Shown here: positions 1 through 8,363 of the stretch, piece by piece
Position numbering within the stretch: position 1 is the stretch's first letter
How the letters are laid out: the number at the start of each line of letters is the position of its first letter
Origin: Bacteroidota bacterium
GTDB lineage: Bacteria > Bacteroidota > Bacteroidia > Chitinophagales > Chitinophagaceae
Assembly: GCA_016711825.1 (NCBI GenBank)
Contig: JADJSG010000006.1
Coordinates: 682,001 to 746,000, forward strand
DNA: 64,000 nucleotides
Reading direction: 5' to 3'
Notes under the pieces: generated by a model
Database searches by the model: none
The model's input: only the letters and a program-made list of their open reading frames with translations
Told to the model about the DNA's origin: nothing
Program-made: the position numbers and the translations under genes

Positions 1-1
1 A

Positions 2-1501
2 GTTTCAAATGGTGGCTTTATTGTAACTACAAATAATGATGGTATTGAATATTATAACACAACTGGTACTTTTTTACTTTTTGATTTCTGGAGTGATTTT
101 TTTAATTCTCCAAATTTACAATCAAGTATTTATGATCCTAAAGTACATTATGATAGTGGAGCTGATAGATTTGTAATGGTTGTATTGCATGGTAATACAG
201 CAAATACTAGTAAAGTATTAATATGTTTCTCAAAAAGTAACAATCCTATGGATGGTTGGTGGGTATACGAATTTGATGGTAATGCATTAAATAACAATTG
301 TTGGTTTGATTATCCCCAACTTGGAGTTTCAAATAATGAGGTATTTATAACTGGTAATTTATTTCAATCTGGAGGAGGCCCTTTCAATCAGGCTATTATT
401 TTTCAAATGGATAAAACAGCAGGTTATAACGGTACAAATATTAATTGGGTTTATTACTATGGCTTAAATGCTAATCCTTTTCCTGCATTTACTTTAGTTC
501 CTGCATCAAATGGACAACAAGGAAATTATGGTCCTGGTATTTATCTAGTAAGTAATAATTCCGGAGGAGCTTCAAGCATTATTTTATGGGATATTACAAG
601 TGATATCGCAGGTTCCCCTAATTTAAATAGTTATTCAATTAATACTACAGCTTATAGTCTAGCAGGTGATGCCCAACAATTAGGGAACGGTGATTTACTT
701 GATAATGGTGATTGCAGGATCCAAAGTGCTTTTTATTTGAATGGCAAATTACATTTTACATTTCATTCTGATATTGGTAATGGATGGAACGGTATAAACT
801 ATAACCGATTAACTGTCAGTAGCTTAACAAATCAATCTACAACTTTTGGATTATCAGGTAGCTATGATTATTCGTATCCATCCGTGGCTTCTTTTTCAAA
901 CAATAACACCAATCATTCAGTTATGATTTCTTTTTTAAGGAGCAGTGATGCTATTTATCCTGAACAAAGAGTGGTTAATTGTGATGATGCTTTAAATTGG
1001 TCTGCTTCGACTTTGGTAAAGAGCGGGGAGACGTTTGTTAATATTGTTCAAGGTAAAGAGCGATGGGGAGATTATACAGGAATATCACGAAAACATAATG
1101 CAGGTGGCGATTATACTATTTGGCTCAGTGGTTGTTATGGTGCTGATATTCCAAATGAAAATGCCTTTAATACTTATAAAACATGGATTGCTGAAGTAAA
1201 ATCTGGAACACCAACTTCTACCTCAAACAAAGAAAATAATATTCTTAAACCTTTTGTATATCCCAATCCGGTGTATGATATTCTCACTATTAAATTTAAT
1301 AATATTTCAAATGAAATCTTGACAATCGTATTAAAAGACTCACATGGCAAGATATTAAAAACACTTTTTAAGGATGTCCCTAAACAGGGAGATAATATGT
1401 TAACTTTAAACAGAAAAGCTTTGTCAAGTGGATTATATTATATTTGTTTTTATAACAATCTAAAATTATTACAGTATGAAAAAGTTATTGTCTCTGATTA
1501 G
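2..1501 (+). CDS. T9SS type A sorting domain protein, 5' truncated by window edge
   Basis: The frame is open from base 2, so the gene begins outside the window and only its last 499 residues are visible. The first internal Met (176) is not a credible start. The visible part reads as a secreted, Asn/Gly/Tyr-rich beta-structured protein with propeller-like stretches (DYPQLGVSNNEVFITGN, SAFYLNGKLHFTFHSDIGNG). The last 80 residues form a Por/T9SS type A sorting domain: the FVYPNPVYDILTIKF motif, then a GKILKTL strand and the terminal ALSSGLYYICFYNN...KVIVSD strand. The protein is therefore expected to cross the outer membrane through the type IX system and be attached to or released from the surface. 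The enzymatic or adhesive role of the main body is not recognisable. Its 3' end overlaps the start of the next gene by 26 bp. Confidence 0.85.
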   Translation, partial: VSNGGFIVTTNNDGIEYYNTTGTFLLFDFWSDFFNSPNLQSSIYDPKVHYDSGADRFVMVVLHGNTANTSKVLICFSKSNNPMDGWWVYEFDGNALNNNCWFDYPQLGVSNNEVFITGNLFQSGGGPFNQAIIFQMDKTAGYNGTNINWVYYYGLNANPFPAFTLVPASNGQQGNYGPGIYLVSNNSGGASSIILWDITSDIAGSPNLNSYSINTTAYSLAGDAQQLGNGDLLDNGDCRIQSAFYLNGKLHFTFHSDIGNGWNGINYNRLTVSSLTNQSTTFGLSGSYDYSYPSVASFSNNNTNHSVMISFLRSSDAIYPEQRVVNCDDALNWSASTLVKSGETFVNIVQGKERWGDYTGISRKHNAGGDYTIWLSGCYGADIPNENAFNTYKTWIAEVKSGTPTSTSNKENNILKPFVYPNPVYDILTIKFNNISNEILTIVLKDSHGKILKTLFKDVPKQGDNMLTLNRKALSSGLYYICFYNNLKLLQYEKVIVSD

Positions 1502-1697
1502 CATTTTTTTATTTTTTTTCGTTTTTACTTCTGCTCAAACGTTGAATAACCCTACTACTAAAACAACAAGAATAAATAAGAAAAAATGCAAAAAGAAAAT
1601 TAAAAAAAATAAAAAAATAAATGTTGTCAATCACAATGCACCAAATCAGCATCAATTAGATAGTATAAAAAATGAAAAAAATAAATTAAAATATTGA
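1476..1697 (+). CDS. Small secreted Lys-rich protein (hypothetical)
   Basis: A 73-residue frame whose first 20 residues form a convincing signal peptide (MKKLLSLISIFLFFFVFTSA, then Q). The mature part is extremely Lys/Asn-rich (about one third Lys), with a KKKCKKKIKKNKK core containing the only Cys. It starts inside the last codons of the upstream T9SS gene in a different frame, so it would be translationally coupled. I know no family. The signal peptide argues for a real gene; the low complexity and the overlap argue for caution. Confidence 0.45.
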   Translation: MKKLLSLISIFLFFFVFTSAQTLNNPTTKTTRINKKKCKKKIKKNKKINVVNHNAPNQHQLDSIKNEKNKLKY

Positions 1698-2066
1698 TTA
1701 TTGCATATCAATGGATAGATAGAGGGTCAGTTTATTGTTACTAATTAGATAATATTTTTTTCTCATTTCTTTAAACATAAAGCTATAATATCATTGCGTT
1801 CTAAATATTTTAAAGAAGTTCACCTTGATAATCAATGTATCTGTCAAATTCATCTTACTCAAGTTACAACAAGTTGTCTTTATAATCTTTTATAGTTATT
1901 ATTTCATATGATATATTGACATTCATACATGCAAACACGGTTATAAATTATCATAAACACGTTTTACAAGCTCATTATATTCCACCACCAGTCATCGTTT
2001 AAAGCCCTATTTACTTGATTTCAACATTTTATTATTAATGATTCTTTATTCGTCAGTGTATTCAAG
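1698..2066. other. Intergenic, no gene seen
   Basis: About 370 AT-rich bases before mqnA. I find no open frame with a signal or family match, no RNA gene and no clear hairpin terminator. Confidence 0.6.
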
Positions 2067-2074
2067 TATATTTG
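2067..2074 (+). promoter_or_regulatory. Bacteroidota -7 box for mqnA
   Basis: TATATTTG matches the TAnnTTTG consensus of the Bacteroidota primary sigma factor. It ends 8 nt before the ATG at 2083, so the transcript would begin within a few bases of the start codon. I see no convincing -33 TTTG. Confidence 0.55.
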
Positions 2075-2082
2075 CACCCACA

Positions 2083-2826
2083 ATGGACCAAAAGATACGT
2101 GTAGGCGCAGTGAATTATTTAAATACCAAGCCTTTGATTTATGGCTTGCAACATGGGCCGCTATCCGAAAAAATCAATTTACAATTAGATTATCCAGCCA
2201 ACCTGACCGCTATGTTGCAAAAAAACAAGCTGGATATTGCCTTATTGCCGGTGGCGGCTATACCCTTAATCAACGATAGTCAAATCATTTCAAACTATTG
2301 TATTGCTTCTAATCAAAAAGTAGCTTCTGTATGTTTGTTTAGTGAAGTTCCTATCGATGAAATACAAGAAATATACCTCGATTACCAATCACGAACGAGT
2401 GTGATGTTGTTGCGTATTTTATTGAAAGAATATTGGCAAATACGACCTTCTTTACTGGAGGGCGATGAGCAGTATATTTCGCAAATAAAAGGTAAAACAG
2501 CAGGTTTAATTATTGGTGATCGTGCTTTAGAAAATTTAAAGGCATTTCCTTATGTGTATGACCTTGCAGAAGCATGGTACGACTATACCAAACTGCCTTT
2601 TGTGTTTGCGGTATGGGTGGCCAATAAAAAAATAAATCCTACTTTGTTAGAAGAATTTAATATTGCCAACTCAATAGGTTTTCAGCGCATTGAAGAAATC
2701 ATTTCCGATCTTTCTTATACGCCTTACGACCTGAGCAACTATTACCGAAACAACATCAATTACTCATTAGATGAGGAAAAAACCAAGGGCATGACCTTGT
2801 TTTTGAAGATGATTGAGAAGTTGTAG
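2083..2826 (+). CDS. mqnA: Chorismate dehydratase MqnA (futalosine menaquinone pathway)
   Basis: A 247-residue protein of the MqnA/MqnD periplasmic-binding-like fold. MqnA removes water from chorismate to give 3-[(1-carboxyvinyl)oxy]benzoate, the first step of menaquinone synthesis by the futalosine route. The N-terminus IRVGAVNYLNTKPLIYGL is diagnostic, as are LDIALLPVAAIP and the GLIIGDRALE / WYDYTKLPFVFAVW stretches. I chose the ATG at 2083 because the family starts immediately before IRVGAV and a -7 promoter box lies just upstream; a longer start at 2038 would add 15 residues and place the promoter inside the gene. No other menaquinone genes are in the window. Confidence 0.9.
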   Translation: MDQKIRVGAVNYLNTKPLIYGLQHGPLSEKINLQLDYPANLTAMLQKNKLDIALLPVAAIPLINDSQIISNYCIASNQKVASVCLFSEVPIDEIQEIYLDYQSRTSVMLLRILLKEYWQIRPSLLEGDEQYISQIKGKTAGLIIGDRALENLKAFPYVYDLAEAWYDYTKLPFVFAVWVANKKINPTLLEEFNIANSIGFQRIEEIISDLSYTPYDLSNYYRNNINYSLDEEKTKGMTLFLKMIEKL

Positions 2827-2896
2827 GGCTTTACATGAACCCTCCGAATAGTGACTATATCTCAAATGATATTTGTGACTTAACAATTATAAACAG

Positions 2897-2904
2897 TATA
2901 TTCG
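2897..2904 (+). promoter_or_regulatory. -7 box of first BspA-like gene
   Basis: TATATTCG, one base off TAnnTTTG, ends 17 nt before the ATG at 2922. The same octamer sits at exactly the same distance before both downstream paralogs, which supports its function and fixes the starts of all three genes. Confidence 0.6.
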
Positions 2905-2921
2905 TTAGGAAATCTACATCC

Positions 2922-5750
2922 ATGCATAAATATTTCCTATTCTTTTTATTTTTTTCCATTCATCAATTTGCACAAGCGCAAGATTTTATTACGCGTTGGG
3001 ATTTGTCCATTCTAGGTTCGGGAGCTACACAATTAAGTTTTGGAGTAGGTACTGTGGGTACTTGTAGTTACACTTGGGAAACCGTACCGGCCGGAGCGAC
3101 GGGTAGCGGTACTTTTAACGGAAATACAATTACGATTAATGGCTTGCCTGCAGGTGCTATGATTCGATTGAAGATTGATACAACGAATTTCAGGAGGATA
3201 AATATTGATAATGGGATTGATAGAAAACGATTAAAAGATGTGGAGCAATGGGGTAGTACGCATTGGATGAGTATGGATAGTGCTTTTTATGGATGTGAAA
3301 ATTTGAATATTACTTCTTTGGATGTTCCAGACCTTTCGATTGTAACGACAATGAAATGTATGTTTCTTCAATGCGTAAATTTAAACGGGCCCGCAAATAT
3401 TGATAGTTGGAATACCGCTAATGTTACTGAAATGAGTAAAATGTTTAGTAGTGCTTATATATTTAATCAACCGCTTGGAAACTGGTCAACACAGAATGTA
3501 ACAAGCATGCGAGAAATGTTTAGTTCCGCTTATGCATTTAACCAGAATATCGGAAGCTGGAACACTCAAAATGTAACAGATTTGTACGGTATGTTTAGCA
3601 GTGCGACTTTTTTCAATCAACCAATCGGAAACTGGAATACCGCCAATGTTACTAATATGAGCTGTATGTTTTGGAATGCCACCCATTTCAATCAACCGAT
3701 CGGCAACTGGAATACTATATTGGTGATTGATATGAGTAATATGTTTTACAATGCGGCTTTGTTTAATCAACCCATCGGAAACTGGAATACTGCTAATGTT
3801 ACTAATATGAGTCGCCTTTTTTATGATGCACATCTTTTCAATCAGCCTATTAATAACTGGATCACAGGTAATGTTACAGATATGGGGTTTATGTTTAGAT
3901 ATACCTGGAATTTTAATCAACCCATCGGAAGCTGGAACACAACCAATGTAGTTAATATGGTCGGTATGTTTAATGATAGCTGGAATTTTAATCAACCGAT
4001 CGGAAACTGGATTACCGATAATGTTACGAATATGGCTAACATGTTCGGCAACGCGCATGCATTTAATCAACCTTTAGGTAATTGGAATACTAGCAATGTT
4101 ACAAATATGAGCTATATGTTTTATGGCACCAATGATTTTAACCAAACTATAGGCAACTGGAATACATCAAATGTTACGAATATGAGTTACATGTTTAATT
4201 TAGCACTCGATTTTAATCAACCAATAGGAAACTGGAATACCGCAAATGTAACAAATATGGCACGGATGTTTACAGGTGCAAATGTATTTAATCAGGCGAT
4301 AGGAAATTGGAATACTGCTAGCGTAACAAATATGAGCTATATGTTTTGTGGCGCAAATCAATTTAATCAACCTCTGGACAATTGGATTACTTCAAATGTT
4401 TCAACCATGTTTGTTATGTTTTTTCACGCGTATTCATTTAATCAATCATTGGCAAATTGGCAGTTGAATCAAAATGTTAATATGGAATGGATGTTAGATA
4501 GTTGTGGAATAGATTGTTCGAATTATTCATTAACGCTAACCGGATGGAGTAATAATTTAAATACACCAATGTACCGGACTTTGGGAGCAAAAACAAATGA
4601 GTTTCTATTGTATGCAATAAGCGGGAGAAACTACTTATTAAACATATTAGGTTGGAACATTATCGGGGATACAATCGCCAATAATAATTGTTGTTTAATT
4701 TCAAATACAAATTTCTCTAACTCATCATGCAACGCTTACTTTTTCAACGGACAAAATCTAACGATTAGTGGTATCTATTATGATACTTTAGTAAATGCGA
4801 ATGGATGTGATAGTTTGATCACATTGAACCTGACAATTAATCAAGCTAATGCAGATACAATAAACCAAACAGCCTGCAATTCTTATTTCTTTAATGGGCA
4901 AACTATAACTAATAGCGGTACATACTATGATACTTTAATGAACATGAATGGATGCGATAGTTTGATCACATTAAACCTGACAATCAATTTGTCAAATACT
5001 GACACGATCAATCAATCAGCCTGCACTTCCTATTTCTTCAACGGGCTAACGCTAACGAATAGCGGCACCTATTATGATACTTTAATGAACTTGAATGGAT
5101 GCGATAGCTTGATAACACTCTTTCTTACCTTAAATTATAGTACATATACCTTTAGCTATTCAGCTTGCAATTCCTATTTCTTCAATGGACAAACCATTAC
5201 GAATAGTGGTACTTACTTTGATACATTAGTAAATGTAATGGGTTGCGATAGTATCATAACACTGAATCTTGTTATAGAGCCAAATATTACCGTTTTTCAA
5301 TCAGGAGCAAGTCTTACTTCCAATGCCATAGGTGCTTCTTATCAATGGCTCAGCTGCAACCCTTATCAGGAAATCATTGGCGAAACCAATCAAAACTATA
5401 TAGCATCTACCAATGGTGATTATGCGGTAATCGTTACAAAAAACGGTTGCACAGATACTTCTGCTTGTTATACAGTCAACAACGTTGGCATCAAGCATTT
5501 TGACTTATCAAACAATATTAAATTATTTCCAAACCCCGTAAGCCAAAACCTACAAATAGAATCAGCAACTGCTTTCCAGAACGCAAATATCAAAATACTT
5601 AATATTACAGGACTTGTAATTGCAGAGTATCTTGATATTTCTACAAAAACATTTTCTATTGATATGTCCTCATACAGCTCTGGTAGCTACCTTATTCAAA
5701 TTACAAGCCCAAGTTACAAATACATAAAAAGGATTTATAAAGGACAGTAA
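2922..5750 (+). CDS. BspA-like (DUF285) repeat surface protein A, T9SS cargo
   Basis: A 942-residue secreted protein. Layout: signal peptide (MHKYFLFFLFFSIHQFAQA, then Q); an N-terminal domain of about 110 residues (DFITRWDLSILGSGATQLSF, Cys pair, MIRLKIDTTNFRRI) shared with the two neighbours; about 15 tandem 25-residue DUF285/BspA-type repeats of the form MF..A..FNQPIGNWNT.NVTNM; four roughly 45-residue units with a conserved Cys pair (ACNSYFFNG ... NGCDSLITL); an Ig-like unit; and a type A sorting domain (IKLFPNPVSQNLQIES). BspA repeats in other bacteria mediate binding to host or matrix proteins, so an adhesin role is likely but inferred. I start at 2922 rather than 2835 because the signal peptide begins here and the promoter box lies between. 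Confidence 0.85.
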   Translation: MHKYFLFFLFFSIHQFAQAQDFITRWDLSILGSGATQLSFGVGTVGTCSYTWETVPAGATGSGTFNGNTITINGLPAGAMIRLKIDTTNFRRINIDNGIDRKRLKDVEQWGSTHWMSMDSAFYGCENLNITSLDVPDLSIVTTMKCMFLQCVNLNGPANIDSWNTANVTEMSKMFSSAYIFNQPLGNWSTQNVTSMREMFSSAYAFNQNIGSWNTQNVTDLYGMFSSATFFNQPIGNWNTANVTNMSCMFWNATHFNQPIGNWNTILVIDMSNMFYNAALFNQPIGNWNTANVTNMSRLFYDAHLFNQPINNWITGNVTDMGFMFRYTWNFNQPIGSWNTTNVVNMVGMFNDSWNFNQPIGNWITDNVTNMANMFGNAHAFNQPLGNWNTSNVTNMSYMFYGTNDFNQTIGNWNTSNVTNMSYMFNLALDFNQPIGNWNTANVTNMARMFTGANVFNQAIGNWNTASVTNMSYMFCGANQFNQPLDNWITSNVSTMFVMFFHAYSFNQSLANWQLNQNVNMEWMLDSCGIDCSNYSLTLTGWSNNLNTPMYRTLGAKTNEFLLYAISGRNYLLNILGWNIIGDTIANNNCCLISNTNFSNSSCNAYFFNGQNLTISGIYYDTLVNANGCDSLITLNLTINQANADTINQTACNSYFFNGQTITNSGTYYDTLMNMNGCDSLITLNLTINLSNTDTINQSACTSYFFNGLTLTNSGTYYDTLMNLNGCDSLITLFLTLNYSTYTFSYSACNSYFFNGQTITNSGTYFDTLVNVMGCDSIITLNLVIEPNITVFQSGASLTSNAIGASYQWLSCNPYQEIIGETNQNYIASTNGDYAVIVTKNGCTDTSACYTVNNVGIKHFDLSNNIKLFPNPVSQNLQIESATAFQNANIKILNITGLVIAEYLDISTKTFSIDMSSYSSGSYLIQITSPSYKYIKRIYKGQ

Positions 5751-6110
5751 TCATTTAAAATTTATTTTCTCTACTTCGCAAAACCCTCCAATGATTTCGC
5801 GTTCCTGTGAATAAAACGTATATTCGTTAAGAAATTCCCTACCATGAAAAAGTATTTATTCTCTTTTTTGTTCCTTTCTTTTAATTTTTTGGCGCATGCC
5901 CAAGATTTTATTACGCATTGGGATTTGTCACTTCCGGGTTCGGGTGCTACACAATTAACATTTGGCGTTGGCACTTCGGGTACTTGTAGTTACACCTGGG
6001 AAACCATACCGGCAGGAAGTAGTGGCACCGATACATTTAGTGGCAATACTATCAGCATTACGGGATTGCCTGCAGGTGCCATGATTCGCTTGAAGATTGA
6101 TACAACGAAT
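5564..6110 (+). repeat. Duplicated block copy 1 (sorting domain end + promoter + N-terminus)
   Basis: The end of gene A, the 93-bp intergenic region with its promoter, and the first roughly 90 codons of gene B recur almost unchanged 2253 bp downstream at 7817..8363. The intergenic parts differ at only a handful of positions. Confidence 0.8.
5819..5826 (+). promoter_or_regulatory. -7 box of second BspA-like gene
   Basis: TATATTCG, 17 nt before the ATG at 5844. Same box and spacing as at 2897 and 8072. Confidence 0.6.
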
Positions 6111-8003
6111 TTCAGGAGAATAATAATTTATAACGGTTTTGATAAGTCAAGATTAAAAGATATAGAACAATGGGGTGGCGTAAGATGGAGTAGCATGCAG
6201 AATGCTTTTTGGGGATGTGGCAATCTGAATTGTACAGCTACAGATATTCCTGATTTATCACTTGTTACCGATATGAGCTATATGTTTTGTGGATGTGTAT
6301 CGCTAAACAGCCCGGCTAATATTGGTAACTGGGATGTAGGAAACGTAATGAATATGTCTAGTATCTTTCGGGAGGCAATATCCTTTAATCAACCTATTGG
6401 GAATTGGAACACTTCACTTGTAACAAACATGAGTTTTTTGTTTTCGGACGCCGATGCCTTTAACCAGCCTATCGGGAATTGGAATACCTCTAATGTGACA
6501 AATATGACTTGGATGTTTTGTTCGGCTAACTCATTTAATCAACCCATCGGAAACTGGAATACATCAAATGTTACAGATATGACAAGGATGTTTTTAGAAG
6601 CATGGTCATTTAATCAACCCATCGGAAACTGGAATACTGCTAACGTTTATGATATGAATGAAATGTTTGCTGAGGCACATTCCTTTAATCAGCCTATTGG
6701 AAGCTGGAATACAGGAAATGTTCTAAATATGCACGCTATGTTTTCCGGGGCAGTTATATTTAATCAACCTATTGGAAGCTGGAATACAGCCAATGTTTTA
6801 TATATGAATGCTATGTTTTATGGTGCAGGTATATTTAATCAACCCATTGGAAATTGGAATACTTCTAATGTTATAAACATGGCATACATGTTTTTTAATG
6901 CTTGGGCATTTAATCAACCAATTGGAAGTTGGAATACGTCAAATGTAACATTTATGAATTGTATGTTTAGTTTTGCATACGCATTTAATCAACCAATTGG
7001 TAATTGGCTATTAAATCCAAATGTCAATTTAACATACATGTTATCAGAGTGTGGGATGGATTGCATTAATTATTCCACTACACTCTCTGGGTGGGCCAAT
7101 AATATGTCTGTTCCAATTAATAGAGTATTAGGCGCAGACAATCTGAAATATTTACTATATGCGCAAACTACAAGAAACTACTTGGTCAATGTAAAAGGCT
7201 GGATAATTATAGAAGATACTATTTATAATAATTGCTGCACAACACAATTTGATACCATATATCATACTACATGCAATCCGTATTTCTTCAATGGAGAATT
7301 GCGTACAATTACAGGTTTTTATTATGATTCTTTGGTTAGTAATAGTGGATGTGATAGCCTAATAACACTTTTTCTTACCTTAAATTATAGTACATTTACC
7401 TTTAGCGATTCGGCCTGCAATTCCTATTTCTTCAATGGACAAACTATTACCAACAGTGGCACATACTACGATACTTTAATGAATGCAAACGGATGCGACA
7501 GTTTAATCACTTTAAATCTGACCATTAATCAAACCGATACTTCTCTTTTACAAACCGGCGCTCTTCTAACCGCCAATGCCACAGGTGCCACCTATCAATG
7601 GCTCACCTGCAATCCCTTTCAGGAAATTATCGGAGAAACCAACCAAAACTTTATAGCTGCCGCAAATGGCGATTATGCAGTTATCGTTACCCAAAACGGA
7701 TGCACTGATACTTCTGCTTGTTATACAGTCAACAATGTTGGCATCAACAATTTTGACTTATCAAACAATATTAAAATATTTCCCAATCCGGTGAGTCAAA
7801 ACTTACAAATAGAATCAGCAACTGCTTTCCAGAACGCAAATATCAAAATACTTAATATTACAGGTCTTGTAATTGCAGAGTATCTTGATATTTCTACAAA
7901 AACATTTTCTATAGATATGTCATCATACAGCTCTGGTAGCTACCTTATTCAAATTACAAGCCCAAGTTACAAATACATAAAAAGGATTTATAAAGGACAG
8001 TAA
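5844..8003 (+). CDS. BspA-like (DUF285) repeat surface protein B, T9SS cargo
   Basis: A 719-residue paralog of its neighbours and the shortest of the three. Signal peptide (MKKYLFSFLFLSFNFLAHA, then Q), shared N-terminal domain, about 11 repeats of 25 residues, two Cys-pair units (CNPYFFNGE, CNSYFFNGQ), an Ig-like unit (GATYQWLTCNPFQEIIGETN) and a type A sorting domain. Its N-terminus is almost identical to that of gene C while its last 80 residues are almost identical to those of gene A, so it looks like a mosaic made by tandem duplication or gene conversion. It has its own promoter copy and 93 bp separate it from each neighbour. Cell-surface binding is the likely role; the ligand is unknown. 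Confidence 0.85.
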   Translation: MKKYLFSFLFLSFNFLAHAQDFITHWDLSLPGSGATQLTFGVGTSGTCSYTWETIPAGSSGTDTFSGNTISITGLPAGAMIRLKIDTTNFRRIIIYNGFDKSRLKDIEQWGGVRWSSMQNAFWGCGNLNCTATDIPDLSLVTDMSYMFCGCVSLNSPANIGNWDVGNVMNMSSIFREAISFNQPIGNWNTSLVTNMSFLFSDADAFNQPIGNWNTSNVTNMTWMFCSANSFNQPIGNWNTSNVTDMTRMFLEAWSFNQPIGNWNTANVYDMNEMFAEAHSFNQPIGSWNTGNVLNMHAMFSGAVIFNQPIGSWNTANVLYMNAMFYGAGIFNQPIGNWNTSNVINMAYMFFNAWAFNQPIGSWNTSNVTFMNCMFSFAYAFNQPIGNWLLNPNVNLTYMLSECGMDCINYSTTLSGWANNMSVPINRVLGADNLKYLLYAQTTRNYLVNVKGWIIIEDTIYNNCCTTQFDTIYHTTCNPYFFNGELRTITGFYYDSLVSNSGCDSLITLFLTLNYSTFTFSDSACNSYFFNGQTITNSGTYYDTLMNANGCDSLITLNLTINQTDTSLLQTGALLTANATGATYQWLTCNPFQEIIGETNQNFIAAANGDYAVIVTQNGCTDTSACYTVNNVGINNFDLSNNIKIFPNPVSQNLQIESATAFQNANIKILNITGLVIAEYLDISTKTFSIDMSSYSSGSYLIQITSPSYKYIKRIYKGQ

Positions 8004-8363
8004 TCATTTAAAATTTATTTTCTCTACTTCGCAAAACCCTCCAATGATTTCGTGTTCCTGTGAATAAAACGTATATTCGCTAAGTAATTACCGACCATGA
8101 AAAAGTATTTATTCTCTTTTTTGTTCCTTTCTTTTAATTTTTTGGCGCATGCCCAGGATTTTATTACGCATTGGGATTTGTCACTTCCGGGTTCGGGTGC
8201 TACACAATTAACATTTGGCGTTGGCACTTCGGGTACTTGTAGTTACACCTGGGAAACCATACCGGCAGGAAGTAGTGGCACCGATACATTTAGTGGCAAT
8301 ACTATCAGCATTACGGGATTGCCTGCAGGTGCCATGATTCGCTTGAAGATTGATACAACGAAT
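7817..8363 (+). repeat. Duplicated block copy 2
   Basis: Second copy of the 5564..6110 block, spanning the end of gene B, the intergenic promoter region and the N-terminal coding part of gene C. Confidence 0.8.
8072..8079 (+). promoter_or_regulatory. -7 box of third BspA-like gene
   Basis: TATATTCG, 17 nt before the ATG at 8097, within the duplicated block. Confidence 0.6.

Noticed and set aside
3486..4070. Long minus-strand open frame of 194 codons antisense to BspA gene A
   Set aside because: It follows the 75-bp period of the sense repeats; absence of stops is a by-product of the repeated sequence and there is no signal or family.
5771..5974. Minus-strand frame duplicated at 8024..8227
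   Set aside because: Both are antisense to the duplicated promoter and N-terminal block; the similarity reflects DNA duplication, not a gene.
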